NCBI GenBank assembly: GCA_964469555.1
Contig: CAYYAQ010000007.1
Coordinates: forward strand, 11,247-75,246
Source: CAYYAQ01 sp964469555
Lineage (GTDB): Bacteria > Planctomycetota > UBA1135 > UBA2386
Direction of reading: 5' to 3'
Length of the DNA: 64,000 nucleotides
Shown here in pieces: positions 34,610 through 42,531 of this stretch. How positions within the stretch are numbered: the first letter of the stretch is position 1; each line of letters opens with the position of its first letter. The notes under the pieces were generated by a model. It saw only the letters and a program-made list of their open reading frames with translations, was not told the origin of the DNA and searched no databases. The position numbers and the translations under genes were made by a program.

Positions 34610-34886
34610 TCGACGTGCGATCGGGCTCGCGCAGGGATCGAACTTGTTGGTAGTCCGGAAGCATCGATTGTCCGGTATCATCAGATCGCCCGACGCCGAG
34701 TTACCGCGGCAACGATTCGAGCTATTACAAGTCCGGCTGACGATGTAGGCATTCTCCATTGCCAACGGACGCATCCTGTCATCGAACGCCGCCCAGATCC
34801 AGTTCTGCAAATAGCGTACGGTCGTCCATCGCCCAGAGGCGGTACGATGCGCTCCTGCCCCTCTCCCTGAATTCGGCAAAGACCCG
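34610..34886. other. Intergenic, nothing recognised
   Basis: About 280 bases between the DUF1080 gene and the HEAT-VWA gene. A long minus-strand frame crosses it and has a fairly natural composition near 34720-34800, but I see no start, motif or binding site. No tRNA-like cloverleaf could be drawn. Confidence 0.4.
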
Positions 34887-36440
34887 ATGAATCTCCTTCC
34901 GGCTCTTCTCGCGTTACCGTTGCTGCTGTTGGCTTCCGCAGGTCCCGACGAAGCCAAGGCGATCCGCGCCTTCAAGAAGGCGTTCCAAAGCACGGCCAAG
35001 AGACCGAAGACGACTGAGGACCGCCAGGCGGCTGTAGCACTGCTCGAAGACTACGACTCGAAGAATGTCGCGAAGGTGCTTATAGCCGCGTACGACGATG
35101 TCGAGACCGACGTCGTGGTTCTCGACGAGCTGCGCATGGCCAATCTCCAGGAGTACAAGGAACTCCAAGCCACGCTCAAGAAGAACGGCAACAGGGGTTC
35201 CAGCGAGCAGATCGCCCGGACGAGAGAACTCTGGAGCGGTTTCGCCACGAGCCGTTCCAAGGTCGACAAGCTGCGCGGATTGCAGTTCACCGTGCGCCAG
35301 CGGATCGAGCGGCTCAAGAATCCCGTGGGTCTGACCTACGCGATGAAGACGGTCATCGGCAAGAAGAAATATTCCATCGGCATGCAGTTGACGGTTGCGC
35401 GGACGGCGGGCGCTGCAGGAGTCGAGATGTTGGACGCGCTGACCGCGGCGTTGTCTCGCGCCAAGAAGGTCCCGGCGAAACTCGCGCTTCTAAACGGAAT
35501 CGGCTTGCTGGGCGAGGCGGCGAAGCCGGCGGCACCGGTCGTGTTGAAGTTGCTGAGCGACAAGGACCCGGAGATCAACGAACGGGCTGCGCTCGCGATG
35601 TCGCGGATGCTGATCCCCGACGCGATCGAGCCGATGATCAACCTGATGCTGCGATCGGCGGGCGCCCGCAAGCGCCGGCTCGCCGCGGCGTTAGAGGTGT
35701 TGACGCGCAAGCAGTTCGGTACGAAGGCGTCGACGTGGCAGAACTGGTGGGCGAACGAGAAGGACAAGTACCTGTCCGGATCCATGCCACTCGGCGGCGG
35801 CAAGATCAGCCAGCACGAGAAGCACAACCGTGACAACTACTACTTCGGCATCCCGCAGGAAGGCAAGGCGATCATGTACATCATCGATTCTTCGGGATCG
35901 ATGAAGGCTCCGGTCAAGCTGAAGGTGAAGGGCGGCACGGTTGTTCCCGGGAGTTCGAGCGACAAGACGACGCGGCTCGAGGCCTGCAAGAAGGAGTTGA
36001 TCCGAGCGTTGAGCCGCTTGGACCCGAAGACTCAGTTCAACATCATCTGGTACAGCATGATGCCGAACATCTTCCGCAAGTCGATGTCGCCGGCGTCGAA
36101 GCCCACGGTCAAGACTGCGCAGGACTGGGTGCGGAAGCTCCAGCCCAACGGCAACACGAACATCCACGACTCGATGCAGATGGCCTTCCAGAGAATCGGA
36201 CGCGGTGCGCGCGACAAGGCCTACAAGGTCGAGCTCGACACGATCTTCCTTCTTACGGACGGGACGCCGACGACTCCGGACGGGAAGTTCGATTCGACGG
36301 AGAAGATCATCAAGGCCGTGCGCGAATGGAACCCGCTGCAGCGCGTGACCATTCATTGCATTGGGATTGGGAACGGGTTGAACGCGGCGTTCTTGAGCAA
36401 GCTGGCTCGGGAGAATGGGGGGGAGTTCAAGCGGTACTGA
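34887..36440 (+). CDS. Exported HEAT-repeat plus VWA-domain protein
   Basis: A 517-residue protein with signal peptide (MNLLPALLALPLLLLASA). Residues 30-280 are helical repeats (VPAKLALLNGIGLLGEAA, DPEINERAALAMSRML). Then a tryptophan-rich segment WQNWWANEKDKY and, from about residue 325, a von Willebrand factor A domain with the metal-binding DSSGSM motif, a threonine in NTNIHD, and a D-TP motif in LLTDGTPTTPDG, completing MIDAS. Such proteins may form surface complexes. A larger protein of identical design is at 45429-47888. Confidence 0.88.
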   Translation: MNLLPALLALPLLLLASAGPDEAKAIRAFKKAFQSTAKRPKTTEDRQAAVALLEDYDSKNVAKVLIAAYDDVETDVVVLDELRMANLQEYKELQATLKKNGNRGSSEQIARTRELWSGFATSRSKVDKLRGLQFTVRQRIERLKNPVGLTYAMKTVIGKKKYSIGMQLTVARTAGAAGVEMLDALTAALSRAKKVPAKLALLNGIGLLGEAAKPAAPVVLKLLSDKDPEINERAALAMSRMLIPDAIEPMINLMLRSAGARKRRLAAALEVLTRKQFGTKASTWQNWWANEKDKYLSGSMPLGGGKISQHEKHNRDNYYFGIPQEGKAIMYIIDSSGSMKAPVKLKVKGGTVVPGSSSDKTTRLEACKKELIRALSRLDPKTQFNIIWYSMMPNIFRKSMSPASKPTVKTAQDWVRKLQPNGNTNIHDSMQMAFQRIGRGARDKAYKVELDTIFLLTDGTPTTPDGKFDSTEKIIKAVREWNPLQRVTIHCIGIGNGLNAAFLSKLARENGGEFKRY

Positions 36441-36494
36441 GGACTGAGTGCTCAGCAGCCCTCGAGCCGAGTGAGCAACGAACCGACCAACCGC

Positions 36495-38555
36495 TCACTT
36501 CCCAGGATTCTCGTACCAAACAACGCCCAACCCCCGACTCCCCTTCCCCGCGTTCTCCTCGCAGGTCATCACGTCCAGGTCCCCGTCTCTGTCCAAGTCG
36601 ACGAGCTCGATCCGGTCGAACTTCGTGCCGGGCGGCCCGCCGATGGCACGCGGTTGCCAGTTGCTACCGACCTTCTTCAGCCAGCAGATTCCCGGCTTGT
36701 TCTTCTCCCGGCCCGTGTTCGCCGTGTGCACGATGTCGAGCTCGCCATCCCCGTCGAGATCACCAACGCACACCGCCTTGCCAAATCGAACACCGAACGG
36801 GTTCGGGATCTTCACTGGCGCACCCGGGCGGAAGTCGAGCATGTGCCCGTTGCGCGTCGCGACCAGCGGATGGCCGGAGCGCCAGAGGTCCATGAACATC
36901 ACCTCGTGCTTCGCACCGTCGAGGTTGAGCCGCGCCCACTCTACGTCTCCCTTTGGTCGCCGCACCGGCTCGAGACGGTAGACACCCCGGCGCTTGCCCT
37001 TGCGGTCCGTGACCCAAACGGGGGCGAACGTCGTGGACTTCCCCGCCGACCGCAGACTCATGATCCACCCGGCGTCGACGATCTTGTGGAAGGTCCACGC
37101 TGCAACATCACGGCGATCCTTCGGGCAACGCAGCCAACCGACCGTCCCGCCTTTGCCCTTCGAACCGAGGATCAAGTCGATTCCGTTCACGCCATCGATG
37201 TCCATTGGCAGCGCGAACATCCATGCCTGCTTCTTCTCGGTAGCCGGCACGGCAACCGTGCGCCAGGCTCGCGAATCCAGGTAGTCGTCCGACACTTTCG
37301 GCGCCCAGTGGAAGTAGACCGTCTTCGTCCGACCCTCAGTGCAACTCACGACATCCAGGTTGCCGTCGCCATCCAGGTCGGCAAACACCGCGTCCTCCGC
37401 GCTCGTGACTTCACCGACAGTCACCGCCGGCCACGGCTGTGTGACCTTCGTCCCTCCAGGGTTCAGACACACTCGGATGGCATGGCCCTCCTCCCAGCCC
37501 GTGACCGTATCGAGCAACCCGTCCCCGTTCGCGTCGCCCAGTCGAACACCGTCGGCGCCCTTTCGCGTCTTGGTAGACCCGTCGATCGTGTGCATCCGCC
37601 ACGGCTTCGATTGACTCACGATTGTCCGACGTCGACTCGACAACCACGTCAGCCCCGCAGTAGGAATCCCCTCGTGACCGCCGTCGAAGATCGTGATCCG
37701 CGCGGTACCTGACGTTCGTCGCACGAGCGGCTGTTTCTTCCCGTAGCTTGGATCTTCGTTCGGCTTGGCGACGCCCTGCGGCGCGCGACGCTCCCCGACC
37801 ATGAACGCGATCTGCTTGGGGGTGAATCGATCTCGCCGAGCTGCGAGCGCGTTGAACGCCAATAGCGAGTGGCTGATCGGCACGGATCCGGTGTGTCCGT
37901 CGTGAATCCCCGCGTTGATGTCGACGTGCACGCCTATTGCTGCATCGATCCACGTCATCGCGGAACGCCGTTGGTATTCCTTGTCAACCGCGTCGCTGCT
38001 GCCCGGTGCACCACCACACGACTTCTCGATTTGTGTCCAATACGCCCGGCCCGCCTTCTTGCACTGCGCGTGCCACGCCGCGAGGTCCGAGATCGGGACC
38101 CACGCCGACACGCCGGCCCAGATTCGTGGATGGCGTCCGGCCAGCAGAAGAGTCGCGTAGCCGCCACCCGAGGCCCCGATCAGGTAGACACGGTCCGCGT
38201 CGATGTTGGCGTTCGCCTTCGCGTAGTCGACCGCGCTGACGATGTCGGCGACGGCGAGCTCGGAACCGGTCGCCGTGGGATTGCTGTTGGGACCCCGAAA
38301 GTTCGGGTGAATGAACGCCCAACCTCTCGCGATGCACCACTCTGCGTAGGGAATCGAGGACGTCTGCTTGTAGTTCGAACTCCACGTGTGCAGTCCGACG
38401 AGCAGCGGCACGCGCGCCTTGCTCTCAGGCTTGTAGAACAGGGCCTGCTGGCGGGTCTTGTCCGCGGCGCTCTGGTAGCGGATGTCCTCGACGCCGTCGG
38501 GCCACTGCGCGGAGACGACACTCCCGAGCGCCAAGACGGCGGCGAGTCGCAGCAC
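36495..38555 (-). CDS. Secreted S9-type serine hydrolase with FG-GAP repeats
   Basis: A 686-residue protein with signal peptide (to VVSAQ). The first 330 residues are an alpha/beta hydrolase of the prolyl-oligopeptidase type: LLVGLHTWSSNY, GWAFIHPNFRGP, nucleophile in GASGGGYATLL near residue 150, and the histidine in FDGGHEGI. Residues 340-686 carry calcium-loop repeats of the FG-GAP/VCBS kind (GDANGDGLLDTV, ADLDGDGNLDVV, GDLDGDGELDIV, VDLDRDGDLDVM), forming a propeller. It starts 5 bases after the stop of the TPR gene. Probably an exported esterase or peptidase with an adhesion-type propeller. Confidence 0.88.
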   Translation of the reverse strand: MLRLAAVLALGSVVSAQWPDGVEDIRYQSAADKTRQQALFYKPESKARVPLLVGLHTWSSNYKQTSSIPYAEWCIARGWAFIHPNFRGPNSNPTATGSELAVADIVSAVDYAKANANIDADRVYLIGASGGGYATLLLAGRHPRIWAGVSAWVPISDLAAWHAQCKKAGRAYWTQIEKSCGGAPGSSDAVDKEYQRRSAMTWIDAAIGVHVDINAGIHDGHTGSVPISHSLLAFNALAARRDRFTPKQIAFMVGERRAPQGVAKPNEDPSYGKKQPLVRRTSGTARITIFDGGHEGIPTAGLTWLSSRRRTIVSQSKPWRMHTIDGSTKTRKGADGVRLGDANGDGLLDTVTGWEEGHAIRVCLNPGGTKVTQPWPAVTVGEVTSAEDAVFADLDGDGNLDVVSCTEGRTKTVYFHWAPKVSDDYLDSRAWRTVAVPATEKKQAWMFALPMDIDGVNGIDLILGSKGKGGTVGWLRCPKDRRDVAAWTFHKIVDAGWIMSLRSAGKSTTFAPVWVTDRKGKRRGVYRLEPVRRPKGDVEWARLNLDGAKHEVMFMDLWRSGHPLVATRNGHMLDFRPGAPVKIPNPFGVRFGKAVCVGDLDGDGELDIVHTANTGREKNKPGICWLKKVGSNWQPRAIGGPPGTKFDRIELVDLDRDGDLDVMTCEENAGKGSRGLGVVWYENPGK

Positions 38556-38559
38556 GGCG

Positions 38560-39393
38560 CTACTTGCGCTTCGACTTCTGCCGGAAGCCGCGTCGCGGGT
38601 CCTGCGACTGCTGCATCATGCTCGCCGGCGGTCGCTCCAGGCCCAGGCTGTACCAGTTCATCCCGAACGACTTCAACGACATCTTCCGACCGTTCTTGAG
38701 TCGCGTGACATTGCCCTTGGTGGATTCGTTTTCGGGCACCTTCTCGAGCAGTCCGTTGAGGATCGCGATCGCGCCATCCGTGTCACCCTGCTTGTGCATC
38801 AGGTGCGCGAAGACGTTGTGCAACAGGACGTGCTTCTTGTTGTAGCGGCGCGTGGTTTCGAGTACGCGGCTGCATTCGTTCCACTTGTTCTTGCGATAGA
38901 AGAACGCAGCCAGGCACAGCTTGGCCTCCGCGGAGCGATGCGTGGCCTTCTCCAGGTGCTCGACCGCCTGGGTCTCCTTGCCGGCGCCCAAGCTGAGCAC
39001 GCCCATCTGCGCGTGGAGTTGGCCCTTGAGCATCGGGATCCACTTCGCGATCGGCAGGAGTGTCTGGACGGTATTGAGCGCGATGACGGCGTTGCCGGCT
39101 TCGGCCTGTCGCTGGGCCTGCATCATGACCGGTTGGATTCGTTTGGCGAACCGTCGCCCGATGACGATCCAGGTGGCGACGAAGGCGAAGATCCCGAGGA
39201 AGACCCCCATCGTGATTCCGCCCCACAGGTCCAGGAAGATCCAGCCCATGGAGATGGCGAGGGCAATCGTCAGAGATAGGTAGATGCTGATCACGGCGGC
39301 TATCTTGCCGAATTCGTCGGTCGGTCGTGAGGGGTCTTCCGAATCGAGTGTCGAATTTGGCCGCCCCGCGGTCGACCCCCAACGAGGCTTCAT
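38560..39393 (-). CDS. Membrane TPR protein
   Basis: Two hydrophobic helices (ISIYLSLTIALAISMGWIFL and MGVFLGIFAFVATWIVI) lie near residues 33-80 of a 277-residue protein, followed by three to four TPR-like repeats (AKWIPMLKGQLHAQMGVLSL, AEAKLCLAAFFYRKNKW, VFAHLMHKQGDTDGAIAIL) in the C-terminal part. Start ATG 39393 was chosen because the open frame upstream to 39504 adds a polar stretch with no known feature. It sits 4 bases upstream of the S9 hydrolase gene, so the two form one unit. Function unknown. Confidence 0.65.
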   Translation of the reverse strand: MKPRWGSTAGRPNSTLDSEDPSRPTDEFGKIAAVISIYLSLTIALAISMGWIFLDLWGGITMGVFLGIFAFVATWIVIGRRFAKRIQPVMMQAQRQAEAGNAVIALNTVQTLLPIAKWIPMLKGQLHAQMGVLSLGAGKETQAVEHLEKATHRSAEAKLCLAAFFYRKNKWNECSRVLETTRRYNKKHVLLHNVFAHLMHKQGDTDGAIAILNGLLEKVPENESTKGNVTRLKNGRKMSLKSFGMNWYSLGLERPPASMMQQSQDPRRGFRQKSKRK

Positions 39394-39577
39394 CACGACG
39401 GGCGCGGAGAGTGCGTGGGGCCCGAAGCGAATGTGCAGCGTCCCGTGATCGCGGTTCTTGCGATCGACCGTTAGTCCGGGCTCCAATCGCGAAGTCCCGC
39501 GCATGCGGGGATTGGCCGTCCTTGGCGAGACGCACGCGGGTCCGAAAGTACGACGTCTTCCCCGCGTCAGTCGGGTT

Positions 39578-40969
39578 CTATTTCTTGTCCGGATGGCCCC
39601 AGCGGTTGGGACTCGTGCCCTTGGGCATGGGGCCGCTGCCGCCGAGCGGCTCCTTCGCGGCTTTTCGGAAGCTGGCCAATCGTTGCTTCATCTCCGCGAG
39701 CTTCTCGGGATTCGTTTTCGAGAGGTCGTTCTTCTCGCCGAGGTCTTGCTTCAGGTTGTAGAGCTGGAAACCCTTTGGTCGGTTCGGGCGGCGGGCGTTC
39801 TGCCGCGCGCGGTGGTGGACGATCTTCCAGTCGCCGGCGCGCACCGCACCCAGCTGCGGGGTCGTGTTGAGGAGGATGGCGTCGTGTGGTGATGGCTCGC
39901 CCTTCGTGATCGTGCCCCAGGCGTCCTTTCCGTCGAGGGGTTTGCTTCCCTTCGTGGAGCCGCCAGCGAGCCTGGCGAGCGTGGGAAGCATGTCGACGAT
40001 GTGCAGCGGCTCGTCCACGCGCGCGTCGGCCGGAACCCGTCCCGGCCAGTTCACGACAGTGGGCACCCGCGTGCCACCCTCGTAGATCGAGCCCTTCCGG
40101 GCGCGCAACGGACCGTTGTCCGCAGCCCTGGTGCCCCCGTTGTCAGACGTGAAGATCACGAGAGTGTTCTCACGCATGCCGCGGGCTTCGAGCGCAGCCA
40201 GCACCTTGCCGATCGCGACGTCCAGGCAATCGACCATCGCCGCGAACGAGCGCCGGTTCTTCTTTTCGATGTGGGCGTACTTGTCGAGGTACTTCTTCGG
40301 CGCCTGTAAAGGCGAGTGCGGGGCGTTGAACGCTACGTACAGGAACAGCGGCTTGTCCGTGTCGTGGGACTTGATGAGTCGGACGGATTCGTTGGCGATG
40401 AGGTTGGTTGTGTACCCCTCTTCGTCGAGCGGCTTGTCGTCCCGATTCCAGTCGACCGACCCGTTTCGCTTCCTCGAGAAGTAGTCGATCGCGCCGAGAT
40501 AGTGGCCGTACTGATGATCGAAGCCGCGGCGGGTGGGGAGGTATTCCGGCGTGAGCGTGCCGAGGTGCCACTTGCCGCAGATAGCAGTCGTGTACCCGGC
40601 TCGCTTCAGCACCTGCGGAAGCATCAGCTCGTCCAGGGCCAGGCCGTACTTCGCGTGGGGTCGAATGACACCGACTTGCAGGCCCGTTCGGATGGGGTAG
40701 CGGCCCGTCATGAAGGCGGCGCGAGTCGGGGAGCAGACGGGTTGCACATAGAACGATTCGAGCCGCGTGCCGGTCTTCGCGAGCGTGTCGATGTTCGGGG
40801 TCTGGATCTCGCTGCCGTGGAAGCCGACGTCCTTCCACCCGAGATCGTCGGCCAGGAAGAAGACGATGTGTGGGGGCTTGTGTTTCGCCGCCGAGACGAC
40901 GTTGTCGTGCCCGGTCGCGCACGCGGACAGCGCAGCGAGCAGGGACACGCAGATCACTCGTGTTGTCAT
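39578..40969 (-). CDS. Lipoprotein-type arylsulfatase
   Basis: A 463-residue S1-family sulfatase. N-terminal signal ends LLAALSAC, a lipobox with C17. The active-site motif CSPTR at 79-83 is the formylglycine site, followed by AAFMTGRYP; HIVFFLADDLGW near 34 supplies the metal-binding aspartates; KWHLG near 145 and FTSDNGG near 305 complete the active site. ATG 40969 was chosen over upstream codons since it gives the signal and lies 2 bases after the stop of the cyclic-nucleotide-binding gene. A partner formylglycine enzyme is not in the window; the FGE-like domain of the kinase at 25136 lacks the cysteines. Confidence 0.93.
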   Translation of the reverse strand: MTTRVICVSLLAALSACATGHDNVVSAAKHKPPHIVFFLADDLGWKDVGFHGSEIQTPNIDTLAKTGTRLESFYVQPVCSPTRAAFMTGRYPIRTGLQVGVIRPHAKYGLALDELMLPQVLKRAGYTTAICGKWHLGTLTPEYLPTRRGFDHQYGHYLGAIDYFSRKRNGSVDWNRDDKPLDEEGYTTNLIANESVRLIKSHDTDKPLFLYVAFNAPHSPLQAPKKYLDKYAHIEKKNRRSFAAMVDCLDVAIGKVLAALEARGMRENTLVIFTSDNGGTRAADNGPLRARKGSIYEGGTRVPTVVNWPGRVPADARVDEPLHIVDMLPTLARLAGGSTKGSKPLDGKDAWGTITKGEPSPHDAILLNTTPQLGAVRAGDWKIVHHRARQNARRPNRPKGFQLYNLKQDLGEKNDLSKTNPEKLAEMKQRLASFRKAAKEPLGGSGPMPKGTSPNRWGHPDKK

Positions 40970-40971
40970 CG

Positions 40972-41475
40972 CTACAACCCCGCCTGCTTGGCGAGTAGTG
41001 ACCGCGACCGCCGCGAGAGTGCCGAGGCGATGTCGAGCAGGAACGCCCACGCGACTGTGGGCTCCTCGCTGCGCATCTCGTCGAACGCCGCGCGATTCAA
41101 GCGATAGACGGTAGATCGCATCTTCGCGACGACGCTCGCCGTTCGCGGACCGTCGTCGAGGAAGCTCTGCTCGCCGATGACTGCGATCGGCGAGACCGAG
41201 GCGATCGACTGTTCGGGTCCTTCTGGTGTGGACGAGATCCGAACGTCGAGCTCGCCATGGGTGAGGATGTAGACCGTCGCGTCGCAGTCGAACTGGCGTA
41301 TCAGGCGCTCGCCCGGCGCGACACTCAGCTTCTCCGCGAAGAAGAGGAACCGGCTCCAGTCGACGCTTCCACTCTGCTGGAAATGATCTCCCAGTTCGAT
41401 CAAGTCCGCTTCCGCGAGGTAGTAGGGAAAATCCGGGTTCAGGGGTAGTTCCATCGCGGCGCGAGGATAGGGCAT
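40972..41475 (-). CDS. Cyclic-nucleotide-binding domain protein
   Basis: A 167-residue protein consisting mostly of a cNMP-binding beta-roll: LSVAPGERLIRQFD, VYILTHGELDVRI, PIAVIGEQSFLDDGPRTASV and a final helix. The phosphate-binding cassette in FLDDGPRTAS is like that of cAMP-binding proteins (usual pattern GE...R.A). No DNA-binding helix-turn-helix follows, so it is a regulator that acts by protein contact or is a ligand sensor. An alternative ATG is at 41454. It ends 2 bases before the sulfatase start, so the genes share a transcript. Confidence 0.8.
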   Translation of the reverse strand: MPYPRAAMELPLNPDFPYYLAEADLIELGDHFQQSGSVDWSRFLFFAEKLSVAPGERLIRQFDCDATVYILTHGELDVRISSTPEGPEQSIASVSPIAVIGEQSFLDDGPRTASVVAKMRSTVYRLNRAAFDEMRSEEPTVAWAFLLDIASALSRRSRSLLAKQAGL

Positions 41476-41488
41476 CGCCTACGGGGAG

Positions 41489-41857
41489 TCACTTGCGATG
41501 CGGGGAAGTGGCGGTCTGGATGCACTGCTGCAGAGCTTGGAGTGTCTCGCAGCGATTCAGGGTGGGTGCGTCGACGAGAACCGAGATGGTCCCTGTGCGC
41601 CGGAGGAGAATCGCCGGCAGCGCGAGGTCCGACATCCCGTCCACGGTGCGTAATTCATCGCGGTGCAAGAACTCGAGATCGAAGTTCAGTTCGGAGAGGA
41701 AGCGTTTCCAGCCGCGGCGCATTCCGAGCGGGGAGTAGGTCAGCCTGCAGAGGTGGCACGCGTAGGTGTCCGGCGAGAGTGTTTTGTGCGCGAGGTCGGC
41801 GAGCCCGTTGAAAAAGCCGCTATTCGCGTTGTAGACGAAGACGAGAGTGTTACCCAC
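41489..41857 (-). CDS. Conserved small protein with CxxC motif
   Basis: A 122-residue cytoplasmic-looking protein that begins VFVYNANSGFFNGLADLAHK and contains CHLCRLTYSPLGM, a CxxC pair, then GWKRFLSELNFDLEFLHRDE. I have seen this pattern as a conserved family of unknown function; no catalytic motif is evident. It is 14 bases upstream of the cyclic-nucleotide-binding gene, so may belong to the same operon (small protein, sensor, sulfatase). Confidence 0.6.
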   Translation of the reverse strand: MGNTLVFVYNANSGFFNGLADLAHKTLSPDTYACHLCRLTYSPLGMRRGWKRFLSELNFDLEFLHRDELRTVDGMSDLALPAILLRRTGTISVLVDAPTLNRCETLQALQQCIQTATSPHRK

Positions 41858-41895
41858 GGGTCGGATGTTAGCGTGGACTCGAGGGGTACATGAAG

Positions 41896-41925
41896 GCGGG
41901 ATGCACCGTGACCGGTGCCTCCCGC
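41896..41925 (-). terminator. Strong stem-loop, probable terminator
   Basis: A stem of 13 pairs with one mismatch (GCGGGA, then GCACCG, paired with CGGTGC and TCCCGC around the loop TGAC). It lies about 50 bases after the stop of the minus-strand frame ending at 41978 and just upstream of the gene at 41489-41857, so it would separate the two transcripts. Confidence 0.6.
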
Positions 41926-41977
41926 TGACAGGGTAGGTCGCCGCCTCGACGGCTTTGCTTCGGGAGACCGTGGACGG

Positions 41978-42190
41978 CTAGTAAGCCTTGACCCTGGCTG
42001 CGGCAGTAGCCGAGAAGATCTTGCCGGCCCCCGTGTCGCCGATCACCCACTGGACGCCTATCGTGGCGCCGATGAAGTAGCCGATGTTCGCAGTGACCGC
42101 GCCGGAGGTGATGAGCGGGGACTCAACGATCGAGGACAATTGCGATTTCGATCCAATCTCCGGCAGCACAGTGCGCGGAGGTTCCGCCAT
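41978..42190 (-). CDS. Short hypothetical protein, perhaps a gene tail
   Basis: A 70-residue frame with natural composition (SSIVESPLITSGAVTANIGY then GVQWVIGDTGAGKIFSATAA). The stem-loop after its stop supports that this is the end of a real transcript. There is no clear binding site, so it may be the C-terminus of a truncated gene. It diverges from the oxidoreductase remnant. No family is recognised. Confidence 0.35.
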   Translation of the reverse strand: MAEPPRTVLPEIGSKSQLSSIVESPLITSGAVTANIGYFIGATIGVQWVIGDTGAGKIFSATAAARVKAY

Positions 42191-42531
42191 GCCAACGAGA
42201 AGGGAGCCGGTCGCTATCTCGCGTGCTGCAAGACCTACTCCGCGCGACGGAACATCTTAGCTGACGACAAGGTCAACATCGCATTCGTCGGGGTTGGGTT
42301 GCAGGGAAGGCAAAACCTCAAAGCGCTGGCTCATCAAAACGTGGTGGCCATCTGCGACGTGCACGCGGGCTACGGACACGTCGCGAAGTCTCTGGCGAAG
42401 CACCCCGACGCGAAGCGCTTCACGGACTATCGCAAGATGCTCGATCAGCTCGACAAGCAGATCGACGCCGTTGTCGTTGCACACCCGACTGCTCCCACGC
42501 CCTCATTTCGTTGACGTCCGCGGGTGGCTAG
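42189..42531 (+). pseudogene. Truncated Gfo/Idh/MocA oxidoreductase
   Basis: The translation from 42260 reads DDKVNIAFVGVGLQGRQNLK, the Rossmann NAD-binding start of Gfo/Idh/MocA family members, then VVAICDVHAGYG and a helix up to AVVVAHP. One missing C in the run at 42484-42486 would restore the following part (DCSHALISLTSAGG), after which the frame ends at 42529-42531, within the 3' end of the CotH gene. About 270 residues of the family fold are missing, including the EKP catalytic motif. Upstream, a Tat-like leader is only hinted at in other frames (ATG 42189). A nonfunctional remnant. Confidence 0.7.

Noticed and set aside
34610..34886. A tRNA-like T-arm near 34631
   Set aside because: The TTCGATC loop has no matching T-stem and no acceptor or anticodon arm could be drawn.
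41978..42190. An ATP-binding P-loop in GDTGAGKIF
   Set aside because: It resembles a Walker A fragment but the protein is only 70 residues and has no Walker B or other nucleotide-binding features.
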